A stretch of DNA of 64,000 bases from Paenibacillus antri. Lineage in GTDB: Bacteria > Bacillota > Bacilli > Paenibacillales > YIM-B00363. The position numbers were made by a program, and so were the translations under genes. The notes under the pieces are model-generated. The model was given only the letters and a program-made list of their open reading frames with translations. It was not told where the DNA came from and did no database searches. The stretch is from NCBI RefSeq assembly GCF_005765165.1, contig NZ_VCIW01000005.1, positions 124,001 through 188,000 of the forward strand. The letters run 5' to 3'. Numbering within the stretch: the stretch's first letter is position 1; each line of letters opens with the position of its first letter. Positions 51,996 through 61,116 of this stretch are shown piece after piece.

Positions 51996-52472
51996 GTGTT
52001 GGAGTGGGCTGAAGAAGCGAGTGCGATGTGGCAATATATTGTTTTATTTCTGCTGGCGGCGGCACCCTGGATGGACGTATCTCTCGTCGTACCGCTTGGA
52101 GTGCTGTGGGGGTTGTCGCCGGTATGGGTTAGCGTGGCGGCTTTCGTCGGGAATTTCTTATTAATTCTGATTCTCGGGTTGTTCTTCAAGCAAATCTCGG
52201 AATGGAGGCAAGCGAGAAGAGCGAAGAAAGGGATCACCGGTCCGACGAAGAAGGAAACGCGTTCAAGAGCGATATGGGAAAAGTACGGCATCCCCGGATT
52301 GGCCATCATCGCGCCGATCTTCGTCGGAACCGATATCGCCGCGGTGTTGGCCCTGACGTTCGGCGCTTCCAAACTTCGCGTCGTTGGTTGGATGACGGTC
52401 AGCTTAGCGTTGTGGACGATCGTATTCGCCGTCGGTTCCGTGTACGGGTTTAGTTTTTTGAATCTCATCTAA
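51996..52472 (+). CDS. Small multidrug export-like membrane protein (COG2426)
   Basis: The 158-residue protein has about four hydrophobic helices and the pattern APWMDVSLVVPLGVLWGLSPVWVSVAAFVGNFLLI, a basic loop, and KYGIPGLAIIAPIFVGTDIAAVLALTFGASK. It belongs to the small multidrug-export family (PF06695), whose real substrates are poorly known. It starts at GTG 51996, 16 bases after the frameshifted gene, and may be cotranscribed with it. A terminator follows. Confidence 0.83.
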   Translation: MLEWAEEASAMWQYIVLFLLAAAPWMDVSLVVPLGVLWGLSPVWVSVAAFVGNFLLILILGLFFKQISEWRQARRAKKGITGPTKKETRSRAIWEKYGIPGLAIIAPIFVGTDIAAVLALTFGASKLRVVGWMTVSLALWTIVFAVGSVYGFSFLNLI

Positions 52473-52481
52473 GTCGGCGGA

Positions 52482-52524
52482 CGCCCTTGCTCCATGAGTT
52501 TTCCGGAGGCAAGGGCGTTCTTTA
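52482..52524. terminator. Bidirectional terminator
   Basis: CGCCCTTGC (52482-52490) and GCAAGGGCG (52509-52517) form a perfect 9-bp stem, followed by TTCTTT; it separates convergent genes. Confidence 0.78.
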
Positions 52525-53373
52525 TCGATGCAGGGAACGGTACGACTTCGGGGTCATGCCTTCCGCTTGCACGAAGCAGCGGATGAAGTACGTGGAGCTG
52601 TTAAAGCCGACGTCCGCCGCGATGCGGTGTACGGGCATGTCGGTGCGCATCAAGAGCGTCTTCGCTTGACGCAGCCGTAGACCGTTCGCGTATGCCAAAG
52701 GCGTGCAACCGTATACTTGTTTCATGCAGCGCGCCAAATACGTCGGGTGGAAATGAAGGCGTTCTTTCAACGCCGCGTTCGTAATCGGCGCGCGGTAATG
52801 CTGCCGTAAATATAGCGCTGTCTGTTCGGCCGCGCGATACACCGGCGAATTCCACATTTCCATCTGCCTGGAATTCAACTCTCGAACGATTTCCTGAAAT
52901 AAGATTTGCTGCTCCCAGGGCGCGCTGGCCGCCGTCTGCATCTCGAGCAAACGGGCGAAGTTCGCCTGCATGCGGGCGGGGTTCGCCAAGCTGCAAAAGC
53001 GGGGCAAGTCGATCATGAACGAGGCGATCGGCAGATAGGGGTCGTCCGGCGGCCGGTAATCGGTCGGCGTCTCGTCGGAAAGCTCCCGCCAGCCGCCTAT
53101 CGTCTGGAAGTGAAGCCAGTAGAAATGAGTATCCGCAGTACAGGGCTTGTACGCATGGTGTTGGAGGTCGGGCCTAAGGATCAACGCCTTCCCGGGCATA
53201 ACGTCGTACTCGCGGTCCTCCTCGGCCATGTAGAGGGCTCCTTGCGTTACGAACAGCAGATCGAACACCCCGATCTTGCTGCGGCTATGGTGCTTCCGCC
53301 CGGCCGGATACCGATCTTCTCCGCCGATCGTGAAGTGCGGAAGCGGAGGGGCGAGGAATTGCAGCACGGTCAT
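52522..53373 (-). CDS. AraC-family regulator with N-terminal cupin domain
   Basis: The 283-residue protein has an N-terminal cupin-like sensor (DLLFVTQGALYMAEEDREYDVMPGKALILRPDLQHHAY) and a C-terminal AraC domain with two helix-turn-helices (ALKERLHFHPTYLARCMKQVYGCTPLAYANGLRLRQAKTLLM and VHRIAADVGFNSSTYFIRCFVQAEGMTPKSYR). This type activates sugar-use genes. It is divergent from the GH127 gene, its likely target. AGGAGG precedes the ATG. Confidence 0.9.
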   Translation of the reverse strand: MTVLQFLAPPLPHFTIGGEDRYPAGRKHHSRSKIGVFDLLFVTQGALYMAEEDREYDVMPGKALILRPDLQHHAYKPCTADTHFYWLHFQTIGGWRELSDETPTDYRPPDDPYLPIASFMIDLPRFCSLANPARMQANFARLLEMQTAASAPWEQQILFQEIVRELNSRQMEMWNSPVYRAAEQTALYLRQHYRAPITNAALKERLHFHPTYLARCMKQVYGCTPLAYANGLRLRQAKTLLMRTDMPVHRIAADVGFNSSTYFIRCFVQAEGMTPKSYRSLHR

Positions 53374-53628
53374 AAGTAAGTGCCTCCTATGCTATGTAGA
53401 GGTTGCAAAAGTTTGACGTATGTATGGCGGTAAGTTGAGAACGTCGTCGAACATATACGTAAAATAACATATATAAGCCATTACTTAAAGAAGTGCGCGA
53501 ATGTCGACGAAGTTCGTATTGTACGATCGTTTGGTTCACATCCGATCTGTCGAAGGCGCGGTTCCTTCTATATACTGGGACTGATCATAAGGCCGTGCCT
53601 GACGCATGGCGCTAAAGGAGAGAGGACC

Positions 53629-55509
53629 ATGTCCATCGCGCATCGACTACAACCTGCATCGCGGCTTCCGGCGGAGGCCGCATTCGAAGAGCTGCCGCTC
53701 GGATCGATACTGCCTTCGGGTTGGTTGAAGGATCAGCTCGTCATTCAATCCAAAGGATTTACGGGAAGGCTTCCCCGCTATTGGGATCACCTCGGTCCGG
53801 ACAGCGGCTGGCTCGGCGGCCCGGGGGAGAAGTGGGAGCGAGGTCCGTACTATATCGACGGATTGCTGCCGCTCGCTTATTTGCTGCAGGACGAAGCCCT
53901 GCTTGCCGAAGCGCGTCCGTGGATCGAATGGACGTTAAGCAGCCAGCAGCCCGACGGGCAATTCGGGCCTGCGGACGAGGACGACTGGTGGCCGCGCATG
54001 GTGATGGTCAAAGCGCTGATTCAATATGCGGAAGCGACGGAGGACGAGCGCGTCGTTCCGTTCCTGCTGAACTTCTTCCGATACAAGGCGGCGCATATCG
54101 AAGAGAGACCGCTGAGAGACTGGGGCAAGGCGCGAGGCGGCGAAGCGATTCTGTCTCTCCAGTGGTTGTATCGGCGAACCGGAGAGGATTTTCTGCTGGA
54201 ATTGGCTTCAACGATTCACGCGCAAACGGAGGATTGGACCGGACTGTTTTCCGATTTTCCGTATTGGCGATATCAGACGAAGTTCGACCATCGCATCCAT
54301 GTCGTCAATGTGGCGATGGGACTGAAAGAGCCGGCGCTGTATTCATTGTTGTCGAACCGGGAGGAGCATCGCGAAGCTTCCCGCAAGGGGATCGAAGCGC
54401 TGATGCGTTACCACGGGCAGCTGCACGGCATGTTTTCGGGCGACGAATGGCTCGCCGGCACGCATCCCAGTCAAGGCGTAGAGCTGTGCGCGGTCGTGGA
54501 GTACATGTACACGCTGGAGCATCTCGTGCGGATTTTCGGCGACGGCTGGTACGGGGACATTCTGGAGCGGGTCGCCTACAACGCGCTGCCGGCGACGATC
54601 TCCGCCGATTGGACCAGCCATCAGTACGTGCAGCAAGTCAATCAGATCAAATGCACGAAGGAGCACCGCAATTGGACGGAGAACCGGGACGACGCGAACA
54701 TGTTCGGGTTGGAGCCGAACTTCGGCTGCTGCACGGCGAACATGCATCAAGGGTGGCCGAAGTTCGCCGCCCGCCTCTGGTTGGGCACGCCCGACGAAGG
54801 CGTCGCGTTAGTCGCTTACGCCCCGTGCACGGTAAAGACCGAGGTGGCCGGCGGCGTCGACGCGACGTTCGAAGTCCGGACCGAATATCCGTTCCGCGAT
54901 GCGGTCGAGATCGAAGTCCGACCGAGCCGCGCTTGCCGCTTCCCGTTGAAGCTTCGCATGCCGGCTTGGTGCAGCCGGCCGCAGGTTCGCGTCAACGGAG
55001 CGGCCGTCGCGCTCGACATCGTCTCGGGCTTCGCGACGATCGAGCGCCAGTGGGCGCCGGGAGACCGCGTAACCGTCTCGCTGCCGATGGAGGTTACGTT
55101 GGAGAAGCGGGCCAACGGTGCGGTCGGCGTAACACGCGGTCCGCTAGTGTACGCGCTTCCGCTGCCGGAGCGCTGGTCGCGTCGATCCGGCAACCTCCCG
55201 TTCGCCGATTGGGAGATCGTTCCCGCTTCCGGCGCCGCTTGGAACTTCGGACTGGCGGTGGACGGGAAGAGCGGCGTCTTCTCCGTCGAAGAAGCGGAGG
55301 TCCGGGAACAGCCCTATTCGGCCGAACAGGCGCCGGTACGGCTGAAGGCGCGCGCGAAGCGCGTCGCGCAATGGCGGGAGGAGATGAATTCCGCCGGGGA
55401 GCTGCCGCTCAGTCCGGTCGTCTCGGCGGAAGCCGAAGAAGAGATCGTCTTAGTGCCGTACGCGTCCGCGAAGCTGCGGATCGCCGAGTTTCCGGTAACG
55501 AAGGAATGA
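53629..55509 (+). CDS. GH127-family beta-L-arabinofuranosidase-like protein (DUF1680)
   Basis: The 626-residue protein has the (alpha/alpha)6 barrel of the DUF1680 family: PYYIDGLLPLAYLLQDEALL, the SGDEWLAGTHPSQGVELCAVVEYMYTLEHLVRIFGDGWYGDILERVAYNALPA block, and FGCCTANMHQGWPKFAARLW, with the clustered cysteines and Glu that bind zinc in GH127. C-terminal beta domains follow (about 400-626). No signal peptide, so it acts inside the cell on short arabinosides or similar sugars. Its regulator is divergently transcribed. Confidence 0.9.
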   Translation: MSIAHRLQPASRLPAEAAFEELPLGSILPSGWLKDQLVIQSKGFTGRLPRYWDHLGPDSGWLGGPGEKWERGPYYIDGLLPLAYLLQDEALLAEARPWIEWTLSSQQPDGQFGPADEDDWWPRMVMVKALIQYAEATEDERVVPFLLNFFRYKAAHIEERPLRDWGKARGGEAILSLQWLYRRTGEDFLLELASTIHAQTEDWTGLFSDFPYWRYQTKFDHRIHVVNVAMGLKEPALYSLLSNREEHREASRKGIEALMRYHGQLHGMFSGDEWLAGTHPSQGVELCAVVEYMYTLEHLVRIFGDGWYGDILERVAYNALPATISADWTSHQYVQQVNQIKCTKEHRNWTENRDDANMFGLEPNFGCCTANMHQGWPKFAARLWLGTPDEGVALVAYAPCTVKTEVAGGVDATFEVRTEYPFRDAVEIEVRPSRACRFPLKLRMPAWCSRPQVRVNGAAVALDIVSGFATIERQWAPGDRVTVSLPMEVTLEKRANGAVGVTRGPLVYALPLPERWSRRSGNLPFADWEIVPASGAAWNFGLAVDGKSGVFSVEEAEVREQPYSAEQAPVRLKARAKRVAQWREEMNSAGELPLSPVVSAEAEEEIVLVPYASAKLRIAEFPVTKE

Positions 55510-55603
55510 AGCTGCAGGGCTAACATAACCTTCCGAACCATTCATTCCCATGGGCGCATGCGCATACCTTATTGCATGACGGAAGTAAGGGGTGGAGGCG
55601 CTT

Positions 55604-56422
55604 ATGGAAATGAAATCGATGACGTTCGAAGAAGCATCCTTGTTCGAGCTCCGATTTTGGCTGCAGGTATTGGGGGATCATGCTCGATTCATCCATAATG
55701 CGTTGTCGCCGGAGGAGCGAGAGGAGGGAAGCAGGGCGGAGGAGTTCATTCGTTTCTTCGACGCCATGTTGGAGACGGCCAGAGCCGAGCCGCCTGCGCA
55801 GGCGATCCTCGAACTCAATCGGAGCGCATACCGTAACGGGCAAGACATTCGTTTTTACAAGCTGCATCTTCTCCAACGTCATCTTGCGGGCAATATCAAA
55901 ATCAATCTGCCGCCCACGTTCCTGAATCATATGGTGAACGAGGTCGAGGAAGCGTTGTCCGTCTTTCATCATCTTCAGGCGGGTCAAATCCCTCCGCGAC
56001 AAGAAGCGCTTCATCATCATTTGGTATGGCTGCAGGACGCGTTCGGTCATTCCGCTGCGATCGGCGCGGAGCTCGACGCGGTCGAGAAGAGATTAAAGAA
56101 CACGAGCGAAGCTTTCACCAAATAGTTCGAAGCGTTTTATTTGAAAGCCGTGGAATTGGCCGGTTATACCCGGACAGGGCTGCGACAGTTCCCGGCGCTG
56201 CAGCGTTTCAACAAAGAAGTCGAGCTTGAGATGCTCTTATTTACGAAGTTCCTGGAAGAGCTGGAAGAGATGAGACTGACGAAAGAGGTGCTAGGCGCCC
56301 TTATGCCGCTAATGGCCGATCATATGGCTAGGGAAGAGTGCTATTATTTAACGAAGTTGTCCTGGGTATCGGAGGTGCAGCCTCCGAACTGCGACCCCGG
56401 AAAGCCGAGAGTGGAAGCGTGA
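55604..56422 (+). pseudogene. DUF2935 gene interrupted by an in-frame TAG
   Basis: Two frames in the same phase together encode a DUF2935 protein of the usual length of about 270 residues. The first part (55604-56125) ends EAFTK at TAG 56123-56125; the second runs FEAFYLKAVELAGYTRTGLRQFPALQRFNKEVELEM to 56422 and contains the second ferritin-like helical repeat with DHMAREECYYLTKL. GGAGG precedes the first ATG at 55604. The second half has no good start or RBS of its own, so the gene looks inactivated by one nonsense change, unless the stop is read through. DUF2935 proteins are helical metal-binding proteins of unknown role in spore formers. Confidence 0.75.
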
Positions 56423-56606
56423 CCGAGCGATAGAATAGAACGTTGGGAGCCGCGCGGCTCCCTTTTCCATGCTTGAGAGAAAGAATGGAAAGAAAGGAAT
56501 GGAAATAGTAACAAATCTATGGTAGCTTTTATTGTAACTTATTAGAAAATGATCCAAGGCAGGATGCGCTCCCGACATGAATGCCATCATTGGGGAGCCG
56601 ATGGGG

Positions 56607-56638
56607 GCAGTCCGCGAGTTAACGCGGGCTGTCTTTTT
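56607..56638 (+). terminator. Hairpin upstream of the phospholipase-like gene
   Basis: AGTCCGCG and CGCGGGCT pair around AGTTAA and are followed by GTCTTTTT. It lies 18 bases before the start at 56656, so it is either a terminator of the upstream unit or an attenuator. Confidence 0.7.
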
Positions 56639-56655
56639 ACGCAAGGAGCGATGAC

Positions 56656-57279
56656 ATGGGTTCGCGAGTCATGCATTTCATCATTGGCGAGCTAGTAGCT
56701 TCCAACCTTGACGCGTTCAAAAACAAGGGCGATTTTCTAATCGGTTCCATCGCGCCCGATGCGGCCTTCACGTTCGAGAGGAAAGCGACGACGCATTATT
56801 TCGAAGGGGATGCCGACCGCAAGACGAGACAGGTAAACTACCGGAGATACATGGATTCATATTTATCAAGCGCAAGAGACGACTATTCCCTCGGATATTT
56901 GACTCATCTCGTCGCCGACCACGTGTGGATGGAGTCGATCTATTACCCCTATGAATTGAAACCGAAGCAGGACGCAGACCCGACTTTCTTGCATAAATGG
57001 TATTCGGATTTTAGCAAGCTAAATACGAAACTGCTTAGTCATTACAATATGGGATATTTACAGGATTGGCTGAAGATCGATGGTTCGCCGAAGGAAATCG
57101 AAGGGGTCGCGAAAGACGATCTTCAGAAACTTGTCGAGACGATGTACGGAGATTTCGATAGGATCGAATGTCATATGGACTGCGAGCTAGAAGTTTATCG
57201 GTTGGATGACATCCTCGCGTACATCGATCGATCGAAATCGAAGGCGATCGCCGTCATCGAGGAGTTACTTGCCCGATAG
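56656..57279 (+). CDS. Zinc-dependent phospholipase C-like protein
   Basis: The 207-residue protein belongs to the zinc phospholipase C/S1-P1 fold family, with MHFIIGELVASNL, GSIAPDAAF, THYFEGDA, YSLGYLTHLVADHVWM and, near the end, HMDCELEVYRLDDILAYI. His and Asp residues in GYLTHLVADHVW and in SIAPDA are the expected metal ligands. It lacks a signal peptide and is shorter than secreted phospholipases, so it may act on an intracellular phosphoester. AAGGAGCGATG is its start region. Confidence 0.83.
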   Translation: MGSRVMHFIIGELVASNLDAFKNKGDFLIGSIAPDAAFTFERKATTHYFEGDADRKTRQVNYRRYMDSYLSSARDDYSLGYLTHLVADHVWMESIYYPYELKPKQDADPTFLHKWYSDFSKLNTKLLSHYNMGYLQDWLKIDGSPKEIEGVAKDDLQKLVETMYGDFDRIECHMDCELEVYRLDDILAYIDRSKSKAIAVIEELLAR

Positions 57280-57344
57280 AGCGCGCAACGTTTCCCGACC
57301 GATATTCCCGAAGATCCGGGAATGGACCTCTATTCGTCGTGTTG

Positions 57345-57368
57345 CGGTATTCGGTATGCTGAATACCG
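57345..57368. repeat. 8-bp inverted repeat before the membrane-protein gene
   Basis: CGGTATTC (57345-57352) and GAATACCG (57361-57368) are perfect inverted copies with an 8-base spacer, 29 bases before ATG 57397. It may be an operator. Confidence 0.35.
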
Positions 57369-57396
57369 ATAACCGACGAGAGGGGATTTAGAAAAT

Positions 57397-58200
57397 ATGC
57401 TAGCTTCGACAGTGGGAACAAGTCAGCCGAAGCGCTGGAAGCGAATCGGATTCGGGATCGTCGCCGTTCTGTTCGCGTTATTCGGATTTTTCTTTCTGCA
57501 AGGGGCCACGGAGGCGCTGGAGCCTTGGGTGCCGTCCGATTGCGGAGGCTGCAACGACGAGACGTTCGTGCCGGATTCGTACCGCTGGCTCGCGGCCTCG
57601 CACGGGGCGCTGCTCGCGTTCTTATTCGGAGGGTGTCTCATCGCCTTGCTGCGCAAGCCTTACGAGAAGCCGGTGCTGCTTCATGTATACGCGGTCGGTC
57701 ATATCGCGTTCTTGGCCGTCCTCGCGATTACGTCGCCGCAGATGGCGCTCCAGAAGGCGTTCGTCTTCGTAATGTTCCTTCTCGTGCTGCTCGTGCTGTT
57801 CGCCTTCTACCATCGCCGTTCGGCGGCGATCAAGCTTGAACCGGCCGGAGGATATACCCGACCGCTTCTTGCGATGACTGTCGCCGCCGCGCTGATCCTC
57901 GTTCCGGTGGCGATTCACGCCGGCATGCAGCAGATGGGGGAAACCGCGGATCAATTCCGCTGGGGCGAAGAAGCGGCGATGCTGCTCGTACTGCTGTACG
58001 CCGGGTTCCTCGCTTCCGCGAAACGGGCCGGTTCGTTCGCGCTCGGCGTCATCGTCAGCCTCACGTACGTCTATCTGGGGGCCGCGGCGCTCGCGGTGCC
58101 GAACCATCCGGGCAGCTGGGGGGTCGCGGGGGGCATGGCGTCGATCGTCTTCGGTCTCGCCTTCGCGGGTACGATATTTTACACACAACGCTCGAGGTGA
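57397..58200 (+). CDS. Multi-pass membrane protein upstream of a two-component system
   Basis: A 267-residue protein with about seven hydrophobic helices. Its first exported loop has a cysteine cluster, VPSDCGGCNDETFVPDSYRWL. I do not recognise the family. The downstream kinase starts ten bases after its stop, so they are one operon, and the kinase's first loop also has a Cys pair (CYGPTLGC). It may take part in signal sensing with the kinase, but no direct evidence is present. RBS AGAGGGG lies upstream. Confidence 0.78.
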   Translation: MLASTVGTSQPKRWKRIGFGIVAVLFALFGFFFLQGATEALEPWVPSDCGGCNDETFVPDSYRWLAASHGALLAFLFGGCLIALLRKPYEKPVLLHVYAVGHIAFLAVLAITSPQMALQKAFVFVMFLLVLLVLFAFYHRRSAAIKLEPAGGYTRPLLAMTVAAALILVPVAIHAGMQQMGETADQFRWGEEAAMLLVLLYAGFLASAKRAGSFALGVIVSLTYVYLGAAALAVPNHPGSWGVAGGMASIVFGLAFAGTIFYTQRSR

Positions 58201-58209
58201 TTTTCGTTC

Positions 58210-60381
58210 ATGACCGCAGAGGGGAAAGCGTCCTTCGGAACGTCGACCGAACCAAGCCGCCGCCGGAATTTCCGGCGGCTGTCCGCGTTGTACGTCGCAG
58301 CGACGGCGGGGGCGCTCGGGCTGACCGTCTGCTTCCTCGCGGCGTTGCCGTTCTACTACGACTATCTGATATCGACGTGCTATGGTCCGACCTTGGGCTG
58401 CGAGCTGGCGACCATGAGTCCGATCGCGGCCGAACCGGGCGGCGCGCCGTTATTCGGCATCGTCGGGACGGCCTGGCTTCACCTGGGACTGGATGCCGCC
58501 TTCTTCGCCGTGTACGCCGGCGTCGCCGGGCTGATCTTGCTCCTGAAGCCGAAGGATGCGCTCGGCTCGACCGCGGCGTTATCCTTAGTTTGCTTCGCGT
58601 TCGGCAACCAAACCTATTTAGGTTGGGAAGGGGCCGAATGGCTCGTCCCTGCGGCGCAAACCGCCGCCATCGCCGGCTTTATGGCATTCGCGCTTCTATT
58701 CCCGAGCGGCCGCGCGACAAGGTCGTGGCTTCCCTGGGTCGCGATCGGAGCTTTCCTGACTCGGAACGTTCCGGACGTATTGCCCTTCCCGGCGATCCAT
58801 GTCGACCGTTGGCCGCTCGCGCTGTCGCTGCTCTGGATGGTGGTCTTCTACGGTTCGTTATCCTATAGTCAATTCACGCAATACCGGGAAGTCTCGGCGG
58901 AACACGGCCGGGAGGCGATTCGGAAGGTGGCCGTCGGGTTCATCGGCGCCTTCGCGACGCTCATCGCCGTCAGCCTGCCGCTCGTCGCGTGGCCCGAATT
59001 GTATGGCGGGCACCTATTCTGGCTCGATCTGGCGGCGCGTTCGGCGATGCTGTGGATCCCCTTGTCGCTAGGCGCGGCGCTGCTGAAGCACAGACTCTGG
59101 GGCGTGCCCCCCGTCGTGAGGAGCGGCTTCGTCTACGCGGCGTTGCTCGTCATTTCGTTCGCGATCTACCTTGCCGTCGTTGCGTATCTTGCGTTGGTGT
59201 TTCAGACGGAGAGCGGCGTGTTCCGGCTCATCGCGACGGGAGTCGTCGCCGTGTTGTTTTCGCCGATCAAGAACGCGTTGGATAAGCTGTCGAATCGGAT
59301 CGTCTACGGCCGAAGGGAGGATCCGGTGTCGTACCTCGTCCGTCTCGGCGATCGGCTGCGCGAGCCGTTCGCCCCCGAGCGGGTATTGGAATCGGTGACG
59401 ACGACGATCCGGGAGGCGATGCGGCTTCCGCATGCGTCGATTACGATCAAACATCGCGGCGTCGAGACGGAAGCGGCCGCTTCGGGCGTCGCGCGGGACG
59501 CCGCCGCCGCTCGGCTGCCGCTCGTCGTCGGCGGGGAAGAGCTCGGCGGGCTGTACGTCATGCCGCGCGCGCCGGGCGAGCCGCTGTCCTCCGCCGACGG
59601 CAAGCTGCTGCAGCTGTTCGCGCGGGAAGCCGCCAGAATCGTGTACGACCTCAAGCAGTCGCTCGATATCGGGAGGCTTATGCAAGAGCTGCAAGCATCC
59701 AGACAGAAGTTGGTGTACGCCAGGGAAGAAGAGCGGCGCACGATCCGTAACAATCTGCACGACGATCTTGCGCCGCGGTTAGCCTCGTTGGCGCTGCTCG
59801 CTTCCGCCGCGAGCGACTTGATGGACCGGGATCCGTCCCGCGCCCGGAAGATCGTATCGGAGCTCGAGACGGATATCCGGGAGGCCGCCGGGGACATCCG
59901 CGCCTTCGTGAACGATCTGCGGCCGCCGGCGCTTGACCAGTACGGCTTGTTGGAAGCGGTTCGCCAACAGGCGGAGCGGTGGACGCAGCTCGAAGGGGCG
60001 AACGCGCGCATCGTCGTGACATCGGACGGGAAGCTGCCGCCGCTGCCGGCGGCCGTCGAGGCGGCGGCGTACCGCATCGTGTCCGAGGCGCTCGCCAACG
60101 TCGTGAAGCATTCGTCAGCGACGGAATGCCGCGTATCGTTCGAGCCTAAGGAAGGCGAGCTGCATATAGAGATTCGGGACGACGGAATCGGAATTTCGGA
60201 GGACAGAAAACCGCGCAGGGGCGACGGCTCCGGCGGCGTCGGGCTGACGTCGCTTCGAGAGCGGGCGGAAGAGCTGGGAGGAACGCTGCGGATCGAATCC
60301 CCGCGGGACGGCTCCGGGGGGACCCGGATCGCCGCCCGGCTTCCGATGTCGCCGCGCGAGGAAGGGAGAGGGACGGACTGA
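58210..60381 (+). CDS. Membrane sensor histidine kinase (NarL/HisKA_3 type)
   Basis: The 723-residue protein has about eight N-terminal membrane helices (20-375), a GAF-like region (about 390-480), the HisKA_3 dimerisation domain with phospho-acceptor H517 in EEERRTIRNNLHDDLAPRL, and HATPase_c with RIVSEALANVVKHS, IRDDGIGI and GVGLTSLRERAEELGG. The long membrane domain with 7TM-like pattern is similar to ComP-like kinases. Its regulator gene overlaps its stop, and AGGTGA stands before the ATG. Confidence 0.92.
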   Translation: MTAEGKASFGTSTEPSRRRNFRRLSALYVAATAGALGLTVCFLAALPFYYDYLISTCYGPTLGCELATMSPIAAEPGGAPLFGIVGTAWLHLGLDAAFFAVYAGVAGLILLLKPKDALGSTAALSLVCFAFGNQTYLGWEGAEWLVPAAQTAAIAGFMAFALLFPSGRATRSWLPWVAIGAFLTRNVPDVLPFPAIHVDRWPLALSLLWMVVFYGSLSYSQFTQYREVSAEHGREAIRKVAVGFIGAFATLIAVSLPLVAWPELYGGHLFWLDLAARSAMLWIPLSLGAALLKHRLWGVPPVVRSGFVYAALLVISFAIYLAVVAYLALVFQTESGVFRLIATGVVAVLFSPIKNALDKLSNRIVYGRREDPVSYLVRLGDRLREPFAPERVLESVTTTIREAMRLPHASITIKHRGVETEAAASGVARDAAAARLPLVVGGEELGGLYVMPRAPGEPLSSADGKLLQLFAREAARIVYDLKQSLDIGRLMQELQASRQKLVYAREEERRTIRNNLHDDLAPRLASLALLASAASDLMDRDPSRARKIVSELETDIREAAGDIRAFVNDLRPPALDQYGLLEAVRQQAERWTQLEGANARIVVTSDGKLPPLPAAVEAAAYRIVSEALANVVKHSSATECRVSFEPKEGELHIEIRDDGIGISEDRKPRRGDGSGGVGLTSLRERAEELGGTLRIESPRDGSGGTRIAARLPMSPREEGRGTD

Positions 60382-61016
60382 ACATTCGAGTCATGATCGC
60401 GGACGATCATCCGATGTACCGCAAGGGCGTTCGGACGATTCTGGAGACGGCAGGCGATATGGACGTAGTCGCCGAGGCGACGAACGGCGCCGAGGCGCTT
60501 CAACGCTGCGAGGAGCTGAAGCCGGACGTCGCGCTCGTCGACATCCGCATGCCGGAGATGAACGGCGTCGAGGCGGCTCGGCGCATGAAGGAGCGGCATC
60601 CGGGCGTACAAATCTTATTTTTGACGATGCATCAGGACGACGCGTCCGTCATGGCGGCGATGCGGACGGGCGCGCGGGGATACATCTTGAAGGATGCCGA
60701 CCGGGACGAGATTCTCCGGGCGATCCGCGCCGTCGCGGCGGGAGAAGCGATCTTCAGCGGCGAAGTGGCGACGCGGATGATCGATTACGCGACGCGTCCC
60801 TTCACGCATCTGGATGCTTTCCCGCAGCTGACCGCTCGCGAGAAGGAAGTGCTGCATTGGATCGCCGAGGGAGCCTCGAACGCGCAAATCGGCGAAAGAA
60901 TGGGGCTGTCCTCCAAGACGGTATCCAACTACGTGACGATCGTCCTGAATAAGCTGCCCGCCGCCGACCGAACGGAAGCGATTCGGTTGGTGGAGAAGTC
61001 GAAGGGCGGGTGGTAA
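60378..61016 (+). CDS. NarL/FixJ-family response regulator
   Basis: The receiver domain has the acidic pair in MIADDHPMYRKG, phospho-acceptor Asp in VALVDIRMPEMNG, Thr in FLTMHQDD and the Lys in YILKDAD; the C-terminal LuxR-type helix-turn-helix is LTAREKEVLHWIAEGASNAQIGERMGLSSKTVSNYV. Regulators of this type begin with about four residues before MIADD. An ATG at 60393 would leave these out; a CTG at 60378, overlapping the kinase stop (CTGA) after GGGAGAGGGA, restores NIRV and is the better start, although CTG is rare. Confidence 0.88.
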   Translation: MNIRVMIADDHPMYRKGVRTILETAGDMDVVAEATNGAEALQRCEELKPDVALVDIRMPEMNGVEAARRMKERHPGVQILFLTMHQDDASVMAAMRTGARGYILKDADRDEILRAIRAVAAGEAIFSGEVATRMIDYATRPFTHLDAFPQLTAREKEVLHWIAEGASNAQIGERMGLSSKTVSNYVTIVLNKLPAADRTEAIRLVEKSKGGW

Positions 61017-61116
61017 GCGGTTCCCGAGAAACGATACATACATTGACAACCGAGGTGGTTTTCAGCAAAATGGATGATGTGATGTATATCGAGCCGAAAA
61101 AATCGAGGTAATGTAC

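Noticed and set aside
53721-55523. A 600-residue plus-strand frame overlapping the GH127 gene
   Set aside because: Arg-rich alternative frame; the GH127 frame has clear family motifs and RBS.
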